Shown here piece after piece: positions 49,886 through 62,054 of a stretch of 64,000 bases of DNA (position 1 is the first letter of the stretch; every line of letters starts with the position of its first letter). The position numbers were made by a program, and so were the translations under genes. The notes below the pieces were generated by a model, which was given only the letters and a program-made list of their open reading frames with translations, had not been told where the DNA came from and made no database searches. Source of the stretch: Agrococcus jejuensis (GTDB lineage Bacteria; Actinomycetota; Actinomycetes; Actinomycetales; Microbacteriaceae); NCBI RefSeq assembly GCF_900099705.1, contig NZ_LT629695.1, forward strand, positions 1,178,001 to 1,242,000, given 5' to 3'.

Positions 49886-51235
49886 ATGCATCGCCGCTCC
49901 ACCGCCGTCGTCGTCGCCGCGCTCGCCGCGGCCCTCACGGGCTGCGTCATCCAGCCGCCCGAGCTCGCCGCCGTCACCGAGGTGTGGCGCGTCGACGACC
50001 GCCTCGTGACCGCTCCGGTCGAGGAGTCGGGCACGCTGCTCGCGTACACGACCGCCGGCCCCGACTCCCTCGACGTCGTGGCGTGGGACGGCGTCGCAGG
50101 CACCGAGCTGTGGCGCGCGGCGAGCGTGCCGATGTCGAACGGCGACATCGTCGACCTCGAGCCGATGGACGACGGCTCGGGCCGCCTCGTCGTGCCGATG
50201 CTCGTCGCCGAGGGCGACGGCGTGCGCTGGTCGGTGCGCGATCTCGCGACGGGCGAGGAGCAGGCGTGGTCGACGGCCTCGGCCGACGGCACCCAGACCA
50301 CGTGGGACCTCGTCTACTACGCGTGGAGCTGCAGCCCCGACGTGCCGACGACGTCGATCTGCTTCTCGGTGCCCGACGGCACCGAGACGACCGCCGAGTT
50401 CCTGCGGCTGCGGCCGGGCCACGGCGTCGACGCGCTGCCGATCCCCAACGAGGGCACGGTCTTCGCCACCGACCTCGGCCTCTACACCGACCAGGCGACG
50501 CAGACGATCGACCTCATCGTCGACGGCCAGATCCGCTGGTCGCGGCCGTGGTCGGATGCGTTCGGCCACGTGTACGAGGACGGCGCCATCGAGCCGCTGC
50601 GCTCCGGCGACCTGCTGCTCGTGACGTCGGGACCGGCGTGGTGGTCGTCGACGCTGCAGTTCGAGTCGGTGGACACCGTCGCGCTCGAGGCGTCGTCGGG
50701 CGCCGTGCGGTGGACGGTCGAGGGCGCGTTCCCGTGCGCGATCGAGGATGCCGACGTCGTGATCCTCTGCGCGCTGGCCGGCGCGCGCACCGGCGCCGGC
50801 ACGACGCTCACGGGCGTCTCGATCGTGGGCGTCGACGCGGCGACGGGCGCCGAGCGGTGGCGTGTGCCGTACTCGGATGCGGGCGTCGCGATCGAGAACG
50901 GTGCGGGCGCGTGGTCGTGGTTCAGCGGCTCGGCGGCGCTCGTGCCCGACGCGTCGGGCGCCCCCGTGGTGCTCGACGCCGCCGACGGCACGCCGCAGCC
51001 CATCGCGGCGGATGCGCCGCTCCCCTGCTCGCAGGGCGCCGAGGGCAGCGTCGCGTGGACCGACGGCGGCCTGTCGATCCCGATCGAGGAGCTCGCCGAG
51101 TGGTGCAGCCTCGACGGCGCGCGGCTGACGGATCCCGAGCTCGACGCCGACGTGCTGGCCGTCGTGGGCATCCCGGTCGGCGACGTGCGCGTCGTCGCGA
51201 TGGCATCGGGCATCGCCGCCTACCGCATCGGCTGA
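49886..51235 (+). CDS. PQQ-like beta-propeller lipoprotein
   Basis: The 449-residue protein has a lipoprotein signal with lipobox LTGCV and then WD/PQQ-like blades with repeated GxxLW/RW motifs (GTELWRAA, SGAVRWTVEG, TGAERWRVPY). It should sit on the outer membrane face; the propeller may bind partner proteins. It differs from the P-x-x-W lipoproteins. ATG 49886 is the first Met before the hydrophobic stretch; the frame is open further upstream. Function unknown. Confidence 0.8.
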   Translation: MHRRSTAVVVAALAAALTGCVIQPPELAAVTEVWRVDDRLVTAPVEESGTLLAYTTAGPDSLDVVAWDGVAGTELWRAASVPMSNGDIVDLEPMDDGSGRLVVPMLVAEGDGVRWSVRDLATGEEQAWSTASADGTQTTWDLVYYAWSCSPDVPTTSICFSVPDGTETTAEFLRLRPGHGVDALPIPNEGTVFATDLGLYTDQATQTIDLIVDGQIRWSRPWSDAFGHVYEDGAIEPLRSGDLLLVTSGPAWWSSTLQFESVDTVALEASSGAVRWTVEGAFPCAIEDADVVILCALAGARTGAGTTLTGVSIVGVDAATGAERWRVPYSDAGVAIENGAGAWSWFSGSAALVPDASGAPVVLDAADGTPQPIAADAPLPCSQGAEGSVAWTDGGLSIPIEELAEWCSLDGARLTDPELDADVLAVVGIPVGDVRVVAMASGIAAYRIG

Positions 51236-51324
51236 CGCACGACGCCGAGCCGCGACGCGACCCGCGCAACCCGTCGCCGATGTCGGTCGTGGGGCGCAGC
51301 ATGGAGGCGATCGAAGGAGATCGC

Positions 51325-51723
51325 ATGCTGCGTGGACTCGCGAACCTCAACCTCGTCGCCGACGACATGCCCGCCGCCGTCGCCTGGTACGCCGACGTGC
51401 TGGGCGCCGAGCCGTACTTCGTGCGGCCGGAGGACGGCCCCGTCGAGTACGCCGAGTGGCGCTTCGGCGACGACGACGACGAGCTGGCCCTCATGTCGAG
51501 CGCCTACCGCCCGGCGCTGGCGAGCCCCGGCGGCGCCGTGGTGTCGCTGCACGTCGACGACGTGGAGGCAGCCCTCGCGTCGCTCGTCGAGCGCGGAGCA
51601 GCGGTGTTCGAGCCGCTCATCGACCGCGGCGGCGGCTTCGTGACGGCGTCGATCGTCGACCCGTTCGGCAACGTGCTCGGCCTCATGCGCAGCCCGCACT
51701 GGGCTGCGCAGCACGACGGCTGA
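51325..51723 (+). CDS. VOC-superfamily (glyoxalase-like) protein
   Basis: The 132-residue protein has two beta-alpha-beta-beta-beta modules of the vicinal oxygen chelate fold: LVADDMPAAVAWYADVLGAE and VVSLHVDDVEAALASLVERG, with a DPFGNVLGLM end. It may be a glyoxalase, a dioxygenase or a drug-binding protein. ATG 51325 follows GAAGGAG. It faces treZ end to end with only 6 bases between. Confidence 0.85.
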   Translation: MLRGLANLNLVADDMPAAVAWYADVLGAEPYFVRPEDGPVEYAEWRFGDDDDELALMSSAYRPALASPGGAVVSLHVDDVEAALASLVERGAAVFEPLIDRGGGFVTASIVDPFGNVLGLMRSPHWAAQHDG

Positions 51724-51729
51724 CGCGCG

Positions 51730-53511
51730 TCAGGCGATCGGCAGCGCCACGATCGCGCCGCTGCCGGGCGGCAGGTGCACGGCGGCGTCGTCGAGCGCGA
51801 CCGACGGCGACGTGCCGAACAGCAGCGTCGCGCCCAGCGGCACCGCTGCCTCCCACACGGCGTCGCCGACGTTCACGAGCACGTCGACCGGGCCCGTGCC
51901 GGGCGCAGCCTCGGCATCCGACGATCCCGCGACGCGCAGCGAGCCGCCGCGCGTGAGCCGCAGCGTGCGCGTCTCCTCGTCGACGACGACGCGGTTGGCG
52001 TGGAACGACGGATCGGTGAGCGCCGCCCAGTCGCGCCGCAGCTCGGCGAGCCGCCGGTATCCCTCGAGCACGACGGCGTGGCGGCCCGAGCCGAGCTCCT
52101 CCCACCGCAGCACCGAGCGCCGGAACGTCTCGGGATCCTGCGGGTCGGGCACGACGTCGGCATCCCACCCCATCGACGCGAACTCGGCGATGCGGCCCTC
52201 GGCCGTCAGCCTGCCGAGCTCCTCCTCGGGGTGCGACGTGAAGAACTGGAACGGGCTCGACGCCGCCCACTCCTCGCCCTGGAACAGCATCGGCGTGAAC
52301 GGGCCCGCGTACAGCAGCATCGCCGCGACGAGCAGCTGCGAGTCGTCGAGCACGTCGACGATGCGGTCGCCCACGGCGCGGTTGCCGATCTGGTCGTGGT
52401 TCTGCGCGCTCACCACGAGCCGCCACGACGGCATGCGGTCGACGTCGATCGGATGCCCGTGCTCGCGCCCGCGGAACGTCGACATGGTGCCGTCGTGGAA
52501 GAAGCCGCGCTCGAGCGCCTTCGCGAGCGCGCCGAGCGGCTCGAAGTCGCCGTAGTAGCCGGTCGTCTCGCGCGTGAGCGCGACGTGGATGGCGTGGTGG
52601 TAGTCGTCGCTCCACTGCGCGTCGAGGCCGTAGCCCCCGCCCTCGCGCGGCGTCACGAGCCGCGGATCGTTGAGGTCGGACTCGGCGATGAGCGTGAGCG
52701 GCCGACCCTGGTGCGCCGACTCCGACGCGACCGCGACCGTGAGGGCCTCGAGGATGTGGTCGTCGGCATCGTCGACGAGCGCGTGCACCGCATCCAGTCG
52801 CAGCGCATCCACGTGCATCTCGCGCAACCAGTAGAGGGCGTTCTCGACGATGTAGCGGCGCACCTCGGGCTCGCGCACCTGCACGACCTCGCCCCACGTG
52901 TTGCGCTCGTCGCCGAGGTACGGACCGTAGAGCGGCAGGTAGTTGCCGCTGGGGCCGAGATGGTTGTAGACGACGTCCTGGATGACGGCGAGGCCCGCGG
53001 CGTGGCAGGCGTCGACGAAGCGCTGGTAGCCGGCGGGGCCGCCGTACTCCTCCTGCACCGCGTACCAGAGCACGCCGTCGTAGCCCCAGTTGTGCGTGCC
53101 GTTGAACGCGTTGACCGGCAGCAGCTCGACGTGCGTGACGCCGAGGGATGCGAGGTGCTCGAGCCTGCCTGCGGCGGCATCGAAGGTGCCCTCGGGCGTG
53201 AAGGTGCCGACGTGCAGCTCGTAGATCACGCCGCCCGCGAGGCGCCGGCCCGTCCAGTCGCCGTCCTGCCAGTCGTGCTCGTGCGGGTCGAAGGTGTGCG
53301 ACCGGTCGTGCACGCCGCGCGGCTGCCTGCGCGAGCGCGGGTCGGGGCGCACGGCGTCGTCGTCGCCGATCTGGAAGCCGTACTCTCCCGCGGGCCCCGA
53401 CTGGCGCCACCAGCCGCCGCCGGCATCCTCCATCTCGGTGGATGCGCCCTCGGAGACGAGGCGCATGCGGGTCGCGCGCGGTGCCCAGACTCGGTACTCG
53501 TGGTCGGCCAT
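51730..53511 (-). CDS. treZ: Malto-oligosyltrehalose trehalohydrolase
   Basis: TreZ releases trehalose from the end produced by TreY. The 593-residue GH13 enzyme has an N-terminal CBM48-like module ([14 protein letters not shown]), the barrel motifs [13 protein letters not shown], nucleophile Asp240 (LRLDAVHAL), acid Glu277 (LIAESDL) and Asp373 ([10 protein letters not shown]). The [11 protein letters not shown] segment is typical of TreZ. ATG 53511 is taken. It is separated from treY by four membrane-protein genes and repeats. Confidence 0.95.
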   Translation of the reverse strand: MADHEYRVWAPRATRMRLVSEGASTEMEDAGGGWWRQSGPAGEYGFQIGDDDAVRPDPRSRRQPRGVHDRSHTFDPHEHDWQDGDWTGRRLAGGVIYELHVGTFTPEGTFDAAAGRLEHLASLGVTHVELLPVNAFNGTHNWGYDGVLWYAVQEEYGGPAGYQRFVDACHAAGLAVIQDVVYNHLGPSGNYLPLYGPYLGDERNTWGEVVQVREPEVRRYIVENALYWLREMHVDALRLDAVHALVDDADDHILEALTVAVASESAHQGRPLTLIAESDLNDPRLVTPREGGGYGLDAQWSDDYHHAIHVALTRETTGYYGDFEPLGALAKALERGFFHDGTMSTFRGREHGHPIDVDRMPSWRLVVSAQNHDQIGNRAVGDRIVDVLDDSQLLVAAMLLYAGPFTPMLFQGEEWAASSPFQFFTSHPEEELGRLTAEGRIAEFASMGWDADVVPDPQDPETFRRSVLRWEELGSGRHAVVLEGYRRLAELRRDWAALTDPSFHANRVVVDEETRTLRLTRGGSLRVAGSSDAEAAPGTGPVDVLVNVGDAVWEAAVPLGATLLFGTSPSVALDDAAVHLPPGSGAIVALPIA

Positions 53512-53574
53512 GCCCCCATGCAAGCAGAGGCGGGCGGCGGTGCGCCGACGGTTGCGCACCGTCGACGGCGGCGA

Positions 53575-54036
53575 CTAGGCCGGGCGAGCGCGCTCCTGCG
53601 CACGCAGCCGAGCCTGGTCGGCGTACCAGGCGTTCGACGACGGCACGCACAGCAGCACGACGGCGACCACGGCGACGACGCTGCCGAGGTTCAGCCCCTC
53701 GCCCGACAGCAGGCCGGGGGCGACGCCGAGCACCGTGACGACGGTGAGCACGACGCGCGCCCACCCGTAGCCGTTGCCCGCCGCCAGCAGCAGCCCGGCC
53801 TGAAGCAGGCACACGATGCCCGCGATGCCGAGCACGAGGAACGTGAAGGCCGGGTCGACGGCGACCCCAGCCGCCGCCGCGCCGACGACGGCGACGGCGA
53901 CGGTGAGCGCCAGACCGATCCACAGGATCGTGACGCCCCAGCGCACGGTCGAGGGCTTCGGCACCGCCCGAGGCGTCCACGGACGGTGCGGCCGTGACGG
54001 CGACCCGCCTGCCGCTCGGGCGTCGTCGACGCTCAT
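53575..54036 (-). CDS. Membrane protein with C-terminal LCVPSSNAWY motif (paralogue 4 of 4)
   Basis: The 153-residue protein has a Pro-rich N-terminus, then KPSTVRWGVTILWIGLALT and four helices, ending VVLLCVPSSNAWYADQ. This end is shared with the three upstream genes. It overlaps the previous gene by ATGA, so it belongs to one operon. I recognise no known family; the arrangement suggests a hetero-oligomeric membrane complex. Confidence 0.7.
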   Translation of the reverse strand: MSVDDARAAGGSPSRPHRPWTPRAVPKPSTVRWGVTILWIGLALTVAVAVVGAAAAGVAVDPAFTFLVLGIAGIVCLLQAGLLLAAGNGYGWARVVLTVVTVLGVAPGLLSGEGLNLGSVVAVVAVVLLCVPSSNAWYADQARLRAQERARPA

Positions 54037-54533
54037 CGCGTGGCGGTGGTGCGACGCTGCGCGTCGTACCACTCGTTCGACGCCGGCAGGAAGAGCAGCA
54101 CGACGGCGACGATCGTGAGCACGGCACCGAAGTTCACCGAGCCGTTCGTGACGACGCCGATCACGAGGCTCGCGACGCACGTGATCGCGAGCGCCATGCG
54201 GGCCCACGCCTTGCCCTTGCCTGCCTCGACGAGGAACCAGATCTCGACGCCGACGAGCACGACGCCCACGACGAGCGCGACCGTCGCCAAGCCCACGACG
54301 GCGCCATCGCCCGCGGAGCCGGCCTGCGCGCCGGCACCGGCCAGCAGCAGGAAGGCGAAGCCGCCCAGCACGAGCGTCAGCACGACGCCGACCCAGAGGA
54401 TGCCGAGCCCCCACTTCACGGTCGCGGGCTTCTCGACGCGGCGCGGCGGCTGCGGCGACGACGACCATGCGGGCTGCGGCGTCGGGCTGGCGGAGGAGCG
54501 GTCGTCGCCCGAGGCGTCGTAGGGAGAGGTCAT
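54033..54533 (-). CDS. Membrane protein with C-terminal LFLPASNEWY motif (paralogue 3 of 4)
   Basis: The 166-residue protein has a disordered N-terminus, KPATVKWGLGILWVGVVLT and four helices, ending VVLLFLPASNEWYDAQ. It is most like the next gene downstream: the KP-x-TV-x-WG and PxSNxWY segments align end to end. Overlap with that gene is 4 bases. Function unknown. Confidence 0.7.
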   Translation of the reverse strand: MTSPYDASGDDRSSASPTPQPAWSSSPQPPRRVEKPATVKWGLGILWVGVVLTLVLGGFAFLLLAGAGAQAGSAGDGAVVGLATVALVVGVVLVGVEIWFLVEAGKGKAWARMALAITCVASLVIGVVTNGSVNFGAVLTIVAVVLLFLPASNEWYDAQRRTTATR

Positions 54534-54595
54534 GCCGCGACCCTATGCATCCGCCGTGCACGCACCCTGGTCGATGGCTGCACGCCAGCCGAGCC

Positions 54596-55423
54596 CTACG
54601 GCTCGCCCAGGAGGCGGCGGATGCGCTCGGGGTGGATCGTGAGCCATGCGCGCGACGTCGGCAGCAGCAGCAGGATGAGCGCCGCGACGGCCGCGGGCAG
54701 CGGCGCGATCGTGAGGAACGCCACGCCCGAGAACGAGACGAAGGCGAGCAGCGCGGCGGCGGCGATCGCCCCCGAGCGGCGACGCTTCGCGAACGCGGCG
54801 CCCAGTGCGGCGAGGCCGACGTAGATGGCGGTGCCGCCGAGGTTGCGCAGGATCGACGCGGAGTCGGGCGCGACGTCGAGCACGGCCGCCGCGGACAGCT
54901 GCCTGCCGATCGTGATCGCGACGCCGACCCCCGCGAGCCCCATGGCGATCCACAGCGCGCGACGGGCGAGGCGGATGGTGCGCGGCATGCCCGTGGGCTC
55001 GGCGGGTCGTTCGACGCGGCCGGCGGCGAGCCAGGCGGGCGGATCCGGCTGCGCGGATCGAGCGGGCGGATCGGCGGTGGGCGTGGGAGCGACGGCGGCG
55101 GGCGGATCGGGCTGCGCGGGCGCCACCGGGGTCGGTGGCGCGGGCTCGACGGGAGCCCGCGGCGCGGGCTCGACCGCCGGCGCGGCGGCGGGCGGCGCGG
55201 GCTGCGGCGTCGCGGGCGTTGCCCAGCTCGTGGTCGGCGCCGCCCAGTCGGTCGTCGGCCACGCGCTGCCCGAGGCCGAGTCGAGGCTCTGCGGCGCCCA
55301 CGGCGTCGTGGGGCCGGGGCCGAGGTCGGTGCCCGCGCGCCAGTCCCACGTGGGCACCGCGCCGACGCCGGGCTCCTGCCGCGGCGCATCCGCCGCATCC
55401 TGCGGCTCCCTCGGCTCGCTCAT
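54596..55423 (-). CDS. Proline-rich membrane protein (paralogue 2 of 4)
   Basis: The 275-residue protein has an N-terminal 140-residue region very rich in Pro, Ala and Thr with repeated QPDPPA, followed by four helices and the end LILLLLPTSRAWLTIHP, a variant of the paralogues' LPxSxxWY. It overlaps the preceding gene by ATGA. Function unknown. Confidence 0.7.
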   Translation of the reverse strand: MSEPREPQDAADAPRQEPGVGAVPTWDWRAGTDLGPGPTTPWAPQSLDSASGSAWPTTDWAAPTTSWATPATPQPAPPAAAPAVEPAPRAPVEPAPPTPVAPAQPDPPAAVAPTPTADPPARSAQPDPPAWLAAGRVERPAEPTGMPRTIRLARRALWIAMGLAGVGVAITIGRQLSAAAVLDVAPDSASILRNLGGTAIYVGLAALGAAFAKRRRSGAIAAAALLAFVSFSGVAFLTIAPLPAAVAALILLLLPTSRAWLTIHPERIRRLLGEP

Positions 55424-55986
55424 CGGGCCGTGCCGCGGGCGCGCACCTCGCGGAACCACGCGCTCGACGACGGCACGAAGAGCGCCGCGACGGCGACGAC
55501 GAGCACGACGGCGCCGAGGCCCGCGCTGCCGCCGCCGATGAGCGCCAGCACGCCGACGGCGCCCGCGACCAGGGCCAGCCACACGCGGGCCGCGTCGCTG
55601 CCGCGCGCCACGAGCACCGTGAGCACGAGCTGCACGACGAGCACGATGGCCGTCACGACCACGACGGTCGTCGCGATGGCGTTCGCCGCAGGGGCATCGA
55701 CGCCCGCAGCCGTCGCCGCAGCCGCCGCGAGCCCTGCGCCGACGAGCACCGCGATCGCCGCGCCGACCGAGAGGGCGAACGACACCCACAGCAGGATCAC
55801 CGCGAACGCGAGCGCATCCGGCCGATCGAGGCGCGTGACGCGCGGCGGCCGCGAGCGGCCCTCGCGCGCGGTCGCGACGGCCGGGGCCACCTGCGTCTCG
55901 TCGCCGCGGGGTGCGACGCTGCCGACCGGCACGGGCACGATGAAGCGGGGCGCGCTGCGACGCGGCTCGTCGGGAGGCGTGGTCAT
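55420..55986 (-). CDS. Membrane protein with C-terminal LFVPSSSAWF motif (paralogue 1 of 4)
   Basis: The 188-residue protein has a Pro/Arg-rich N-terminus, then RPDALAFAVILLWVSFALS and four helices, ending VAALFVPSSSAWFREV. ATG 55986 is taken. It starts the four-gene paralogue array placed between treY and treZ. Function unknown. Confidence 0.7.
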   Translation of the reverse strand: MTTPPDEPRRSAPRFIVPVPVGSVAPRGDETQVAPAVATAREGRSRPPRVTRLDRPDALAFAVILLWVSFALSVGAAIAVLVGAGLAAAAATAAGVDAPAANAIATTVVVVTAIVLVVQLVLTVLVARGSDAARVWLALVAGAVGVLALIGGGSAGLGAVVLVVAVAALFVPSSSAWFREVRARGTAR

Positions 55987-56052
55987 GCCGCGACGGTAGC
56001 CCTGCTGCGGTCGCGGAGGCTGGACTCCGCGTGCGAGCGGGCTGGATCCCCA

Positions 56053-56104
56053 CAGCTGGTCGAGGAGGCCCCGAGCGCAGCGAGAGCCGTCACGAGACCA
56101 CGCC
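56053..56104. repeat. Half copy of repeat family B
   Basis: CAGCTGGTCGAGGAGGCC, GAGCGCAGCGAG and CGTCACGAGACCACGC match the first half of copies at 10281 and 19964. It lies 10 bases before a family A copy. Confidence 0.65.
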
Positions 56105-56114
56105 ACCCCAGGGA

Positions 56115-56223
56115 CCGCTCCTTGAGGTGCGAGCGCAGCGAGCCTCGAAAGGTGCCCTGCGACTGACGGCTCTTGGACGGCCCCTTCGAGGCTCACCCTT
56201 CAGGCTCGCACCTCAGGGAGCGG
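56115..56223. repeat. Dispersed palindromic repeat family A, copy 2
   Basis: The ends CCGCTCCTTGAGGTGCGAGC and GCTCGCACCTCAGGGAGCGG pair, and the inner AGCGAGCCTCGAAAGG and CCTTCGAGGCT pair. It lies 31 bases past the treY stop and could act as terminator. Confidence 0.75.
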
Positions 56224-56253
56224 GTTGGTGGGCGTCTCGAGGGACGGCGGGTC

Positions 56254-58586
56254 TCACCCGCGCGGCTGCTCCGCCGGAGCCAGCAGGGCGACCGGGAGGT
56301 CGCGCAGCAGGTCGCCGAGGCGCACCGTGCCGCCGTCGAACGCGCGGCCCGACAGCAGCTCGACCCAGCGGCCCTCCGGCACGGGGAGCAGCGTCTCGCC
56401 CCAGCCGCCGCGGCGCTCGAGGCCCAGCGGCAGGCGCGTCACGACGGCGATCGCACCGCCGCGGTCGAACGCGAGCGCGTGATCCGCAGCCTCGCCGCGC
56501 GCCATGACCTGCGCGTACGAGCCCCACAGCGCACCGCGGTCGCGCCGCAGCCGCAGGGTCTCGCGCACGAGGCGCACCTTCGCGTGCTCGAGGTCGTCGA
56601 CGTGCGCCGGCTCGGCAGCGGCACGCGCGCGCAGCGCATCCGCCTCCGCCCAGTCGATCGGGCGACGGTTGTCGGGATCGACGAGCGACAGCTCGCGCAC
56701 CTCGGACCCCTGGTAGACGTCGGGCACGCCCGGCATCGCGAGCGCGAGCAGCTTCGCCGACAGCACGTTCGACCGCCAGCCGGCGTCGACCGAGTCGACG
56801 AACGCCTCGATCGCGGCTCGCCCCTCCCCGTCGAGGCAGGCGTCGACGAACGACGACAGCGCATCCTCGTACGACTCGTCGGGGTCGGTCCAGTGCGTGC
56901 GGGCGTCGGCCTCGCGCGCCGCCTTCTCGGCGTACGCGTGCAGGCGGTCGCGGCTCGCGGGCCACGCGCCGACCACGGCCTGCAGCAGCAGGTTCGAGAA
57001 CGCGCGGTCGCGCAGCGGCGCGTGCGCGAGCATGCGCTCGAGCAGCGCATCCCACTCGTGCGGCGCCTCGGCGATGGTGGAGATGCGGGCGCGCACGTCC
57101 TCGCCGCGCTTCGTGTCGTGCGTCGACAGCGTCGTCATCGCGTGCGGCCACTGCCCCTGGCGACGCGCCATGGCGGCGTGGAACTCGATGGGCGAGACCG
57201 CGAAGACCGACGGGTCGCCGCCGACCTCGTTGAGCGACGTCAGACGGCCGTAGCGGTAGAACGCCGTGTCCTCGACCCCCTTCGCCATGACCATGCCGCT
57301 CGTCTGCTGGAAGCGGCGCGCGGCCTCCTCCGACGGGTCGAGCAGGATCGGCAGCAGCCACGCGACCGTCTCGGAGAGGTCGGGGCGCCAGTGCGCCGAC
57401 TGGTCGGCGGCGTGCTGCAGGTGCTCCGCGCCCTGCGGCAGGTACGAGCGGTAGACGGGGAAGCACGCGAGCAGCTCGGCGAGCGCGTCCGCAGAGTCGT
57501 CGGGAGCGTCGGCGTGCGCGGCGCGCACCTCGCGCTCGATGCGCAGCACCTCCGCGTGCAGGATCGAGTCGGCGATGCCGCGCTTCGTCTGGTGGATGAG
57601 CGCGTGCCAGTCGATCGGCAGCCCGCGCATGCGCGCGTCGATCGCGTCGAGCGCCTGCTCGGCGGCGGGATCGGTGAGCACGCGGTCGACGAGCGCGAGC
57701 GCGTCGTAGCCCGTCGTGCCTGCCGTCGGCCACGCGGGCAGCTCCTCGCCGGGCTCGAGGATCTTCTCGACGAGCACGTACGCCCCGCCGGTCAGCTCGG
57801 CGAGGTCGCGCAGGTAGCCCTCGGGATCGCGGAGGCCGTCGGGATGGTCGACGCGCAGGCCGTCGACGAGCCCCTCGTCGAACCAGCGGCGGATCTCGAC
57901 GTGCGACGCGTCGAACACGGCGCGGTCCTCGACGCGGATGGCCGCGAGGGTCGTGACGGCGAAGAAGCGTCGGTAGGCGAGCTCGTCGTCGCCGCGCTGC
58001 CAGTGGCCGAGCACGTAGTGCTGGCGGGCGAGCACGGCGTTGGCGTCGTCGGACTGCGTCGCACCGTGCTGGGCACCCGTGCCCGGCGCGATCGGCAGCG
58101 CCGTGTCCCAGTAGCGCAGCACGTCGCCGTCGACGGTGAGGTGCGCGATGCGGCCGTCGTCGCCGAGATCGTCATCGCCCACGATGGGCAGCAGGATGCG
58201 GCCGTCGTGCTGCGTCCAGTCCACGTCGAACGCATCCGCGTGCTCGGAGTCGCGCCCGTGCTGCAGCACGTCCCACCACCACGCGTTCTGGTCGGGCGTC
58301 GCGACGCCCACGTGGTTCGGCACGATGTCCACGAGCACGCCCATGCCGAGCCGCCTCGCCTCGGCCGAGAGCGCAGCGAGCCCCTCTGCCCCGCCTCGCG
58401 ACGCGTCGACGCGGTCGTGCGCGACGACGTCGTAGCCGTGGCTCGAGCCCGGCTCGGCCGCGAGGATCGGCGAGAGGTACACCCAGTCGACGCCGAGGTC
58501 GTGCAGCGCCTCGAGCCGCGCCGCGGCGTCGAAGAGCGTCTGCTCGGCGGTGATCTGCAGGCGGTACGTGCTCGACGGAGCGCGCA

Positions 58587-58587
<1 letters not shown>
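56254..58587 (-). CDS. treY: Malto-oligosyltrehalose synthase
   Basis: TreY converts the reducing end of an alpha-1,4-glucan to an alpha,alpha-1,1 trehalosyl end. The 777-residue GH13 enzyme opens with STYRLQITAEQTLFDAAARL, the TreY hallmark, and has VPNHVGV, nucleophile Asp247 (LRVDHPDGLRDP), acid Glu274 (VEKILEPGE) and VEDTAFYRYGRLTSLNEVGG near 480. ATG 58587 overlaps the glgX stop by one base (TGATG); GTG 58590 is also possible. It is coupled to glgX. Confidence 0.95.
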
Positions 58588-60848
<2,261 letters not shown>

Positions 60849-60920
60849 CTCGTCGACACTACGGGTGCGCGGCGGTGCGCTCGCTGGACTTGCGCGGAGA
60901 GGCTGGTGGCTCTAGCGGGT

Positions 60921-60994
60921 GGTTGCGAGGTGCGGTTGCTGCACTGAGGTGCGGTTGCAACGGCACCTCACTGCAGCAACCGGACCTCGGAACG
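60921..60994. repeat. Dispersed inverted repeat family C, copy 4
   Basis: Outer arms starting GGTTGCGAGGTGCGGTTGCTGC pair (two mismatches) with the arm ending GACCTCGGAAC; the centre holds TGAGGTGCGG and CCTCA. It lies between ybaK-like and glgX genes. Confidence 0.65.
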
Positions 60995-61003
60995 GGGATG
61001 GGG

Positions 61004-61486
61004 TCAGTCGCCGACCCGCATGACCGTGCCGCCCGTGATGTGCACGAGCTCGTCGAACGTCAGCAGGAAGACCGTGTCGGGCGTGCCCGCCGCCGCCGAG
61101 ATGCGGTCGTAGTCCGCGAGCGCCGCGTCGACGATCGTGCGCACCGGCGCCGGGTGGCCGATCGGGGCCACGCCGCCGATGACCTGGCTCGTCGCCGCAC
61201 GCACCTGCTCGGGCGTCGCCCGCCCGATGGGTCCCTCGCCGAGTGCGGACGCGAGCGCGTCGGTGTCGACGCGGTGGCGTCCGCTCGTCATCACGAGCAA
61301 CGGCGCATCCGCCATCCAGAAGATGAGCGAGTTCGCGATCTGCCCCACCTCGATGCCCAGCGCATCCGCCGCCGCCTTCGCCGTGTGCACGCCACCGGGG
61401 AAGTGCACGATGTCGCGCTCGACGCCGAGGTCGCGGAGCTGCTGCTGGAGGGCGAGGGCCTTGGCGGGGATGGTCACGGGGTCCAT
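61004..61486 (-). CDS. YbaK/EbsC-family aminoacyl-tRNA deacylase
   Basis: The 160-residue protein has the YbaK/ProX editing domain: HTAKAAADALGIEVGQIANSL, SGRHRVD and GGVAPIGH. Members hydrolyse mischarged Cys- or Ala-tRNA(Pro) or related pairs. ATG 61486 is used; GTG 61477 is an alternative. It lies 17 bases after the DoxX gene. Confidence 0.87.
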   Translation of the reverse strand: MDPVTIPAKALALQQQLRDLGVERDIVHFPGGVHTAKAAADALGIEVGQIANSLIFWMADAPLLVMTSGRHRVDTDALASALGEGPIGRATPEQVRAATSQVIGGVAPIGHPAPVRTIVDAALADYDRISAAAGTPDTVFLLTFDELVHITGGTVMRVGD

Positions 61487-61503
61487 CCTGCCGACCCGCA
61501 GGG

Positions 61504-61950
61504 TCAGGCGGTCGCGACGCGGCGGCGCGAGCGGCCCGACAGGGCCCCGTCGAGGCCGAAGCGGCCCCCGCCCACGACGGCGAGCGCGAGGGCGCCGGCG
61601 CCGAGGGCGGCGACGAGCTCCCAACCGCCATCGCCGGCGAAGACGCCGAACGGCGCGTGCACGAGCACCGCCGCCACGAGCATGTCGATCGCCACGAGCA
61701 CGCCCACGATCGGCAGCGCGGCACCCAGCACGATGAGCGCGCCACCGATGAGCTCGACCCCGATCACGAACGGCGCCGTGATCTCGGGCGCCGGCACGCC
61801 CATCCCCGCGAACCCGCCGACCGTCGCCTCCAGTCCCTGGTCGAACAGCTTCTGCGCGCCGTGCGCGACCATGACGCCGCCCACGACGAGCCGCAACGCG
61901 AGCAGCGAGACGTCGGCGGCGAGCGGAGCGGATGCGGACAGCGGACGCAT
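61504..61950 (-). CDS. DoxX-family membrane protein
   Basis: The 148-residue protein has four helices and the DoxX features RLVVGGVMVAHGAQKLF and FVIGVELIGGALIVLG. Some DoxX proteins take part in oxidative-stress complexes with SodA and SseA; others are of unknown role. ATG 61950 is taken. It may be co-transcribed with the YbaK gene. Confidence 0.87.
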   Translation of the reverse strand: MRPLSASAPLAADVSLLALRLVVGGVMVAHGAQKLFDQGLEATVGGFAGMGVPAPEITAPFVIGVELIGGALIVLGAALPIVGVLVAIDMLVAAVLVHAPFGVFAGDGGWELVAALGAGALALAVVGGGRFGLDGALSGRSRRRVATA

Positions 61951-62054
61951 GGGGGAACCCTTCGAGTCGCGGATGGGGGCTCGCGGCAGTCTTCCGACCG
62001 CGCCTCTGTCGCGGCTATGCGCGGTCGGGCATCCGCCGATCCGTCGCCGAGTCG

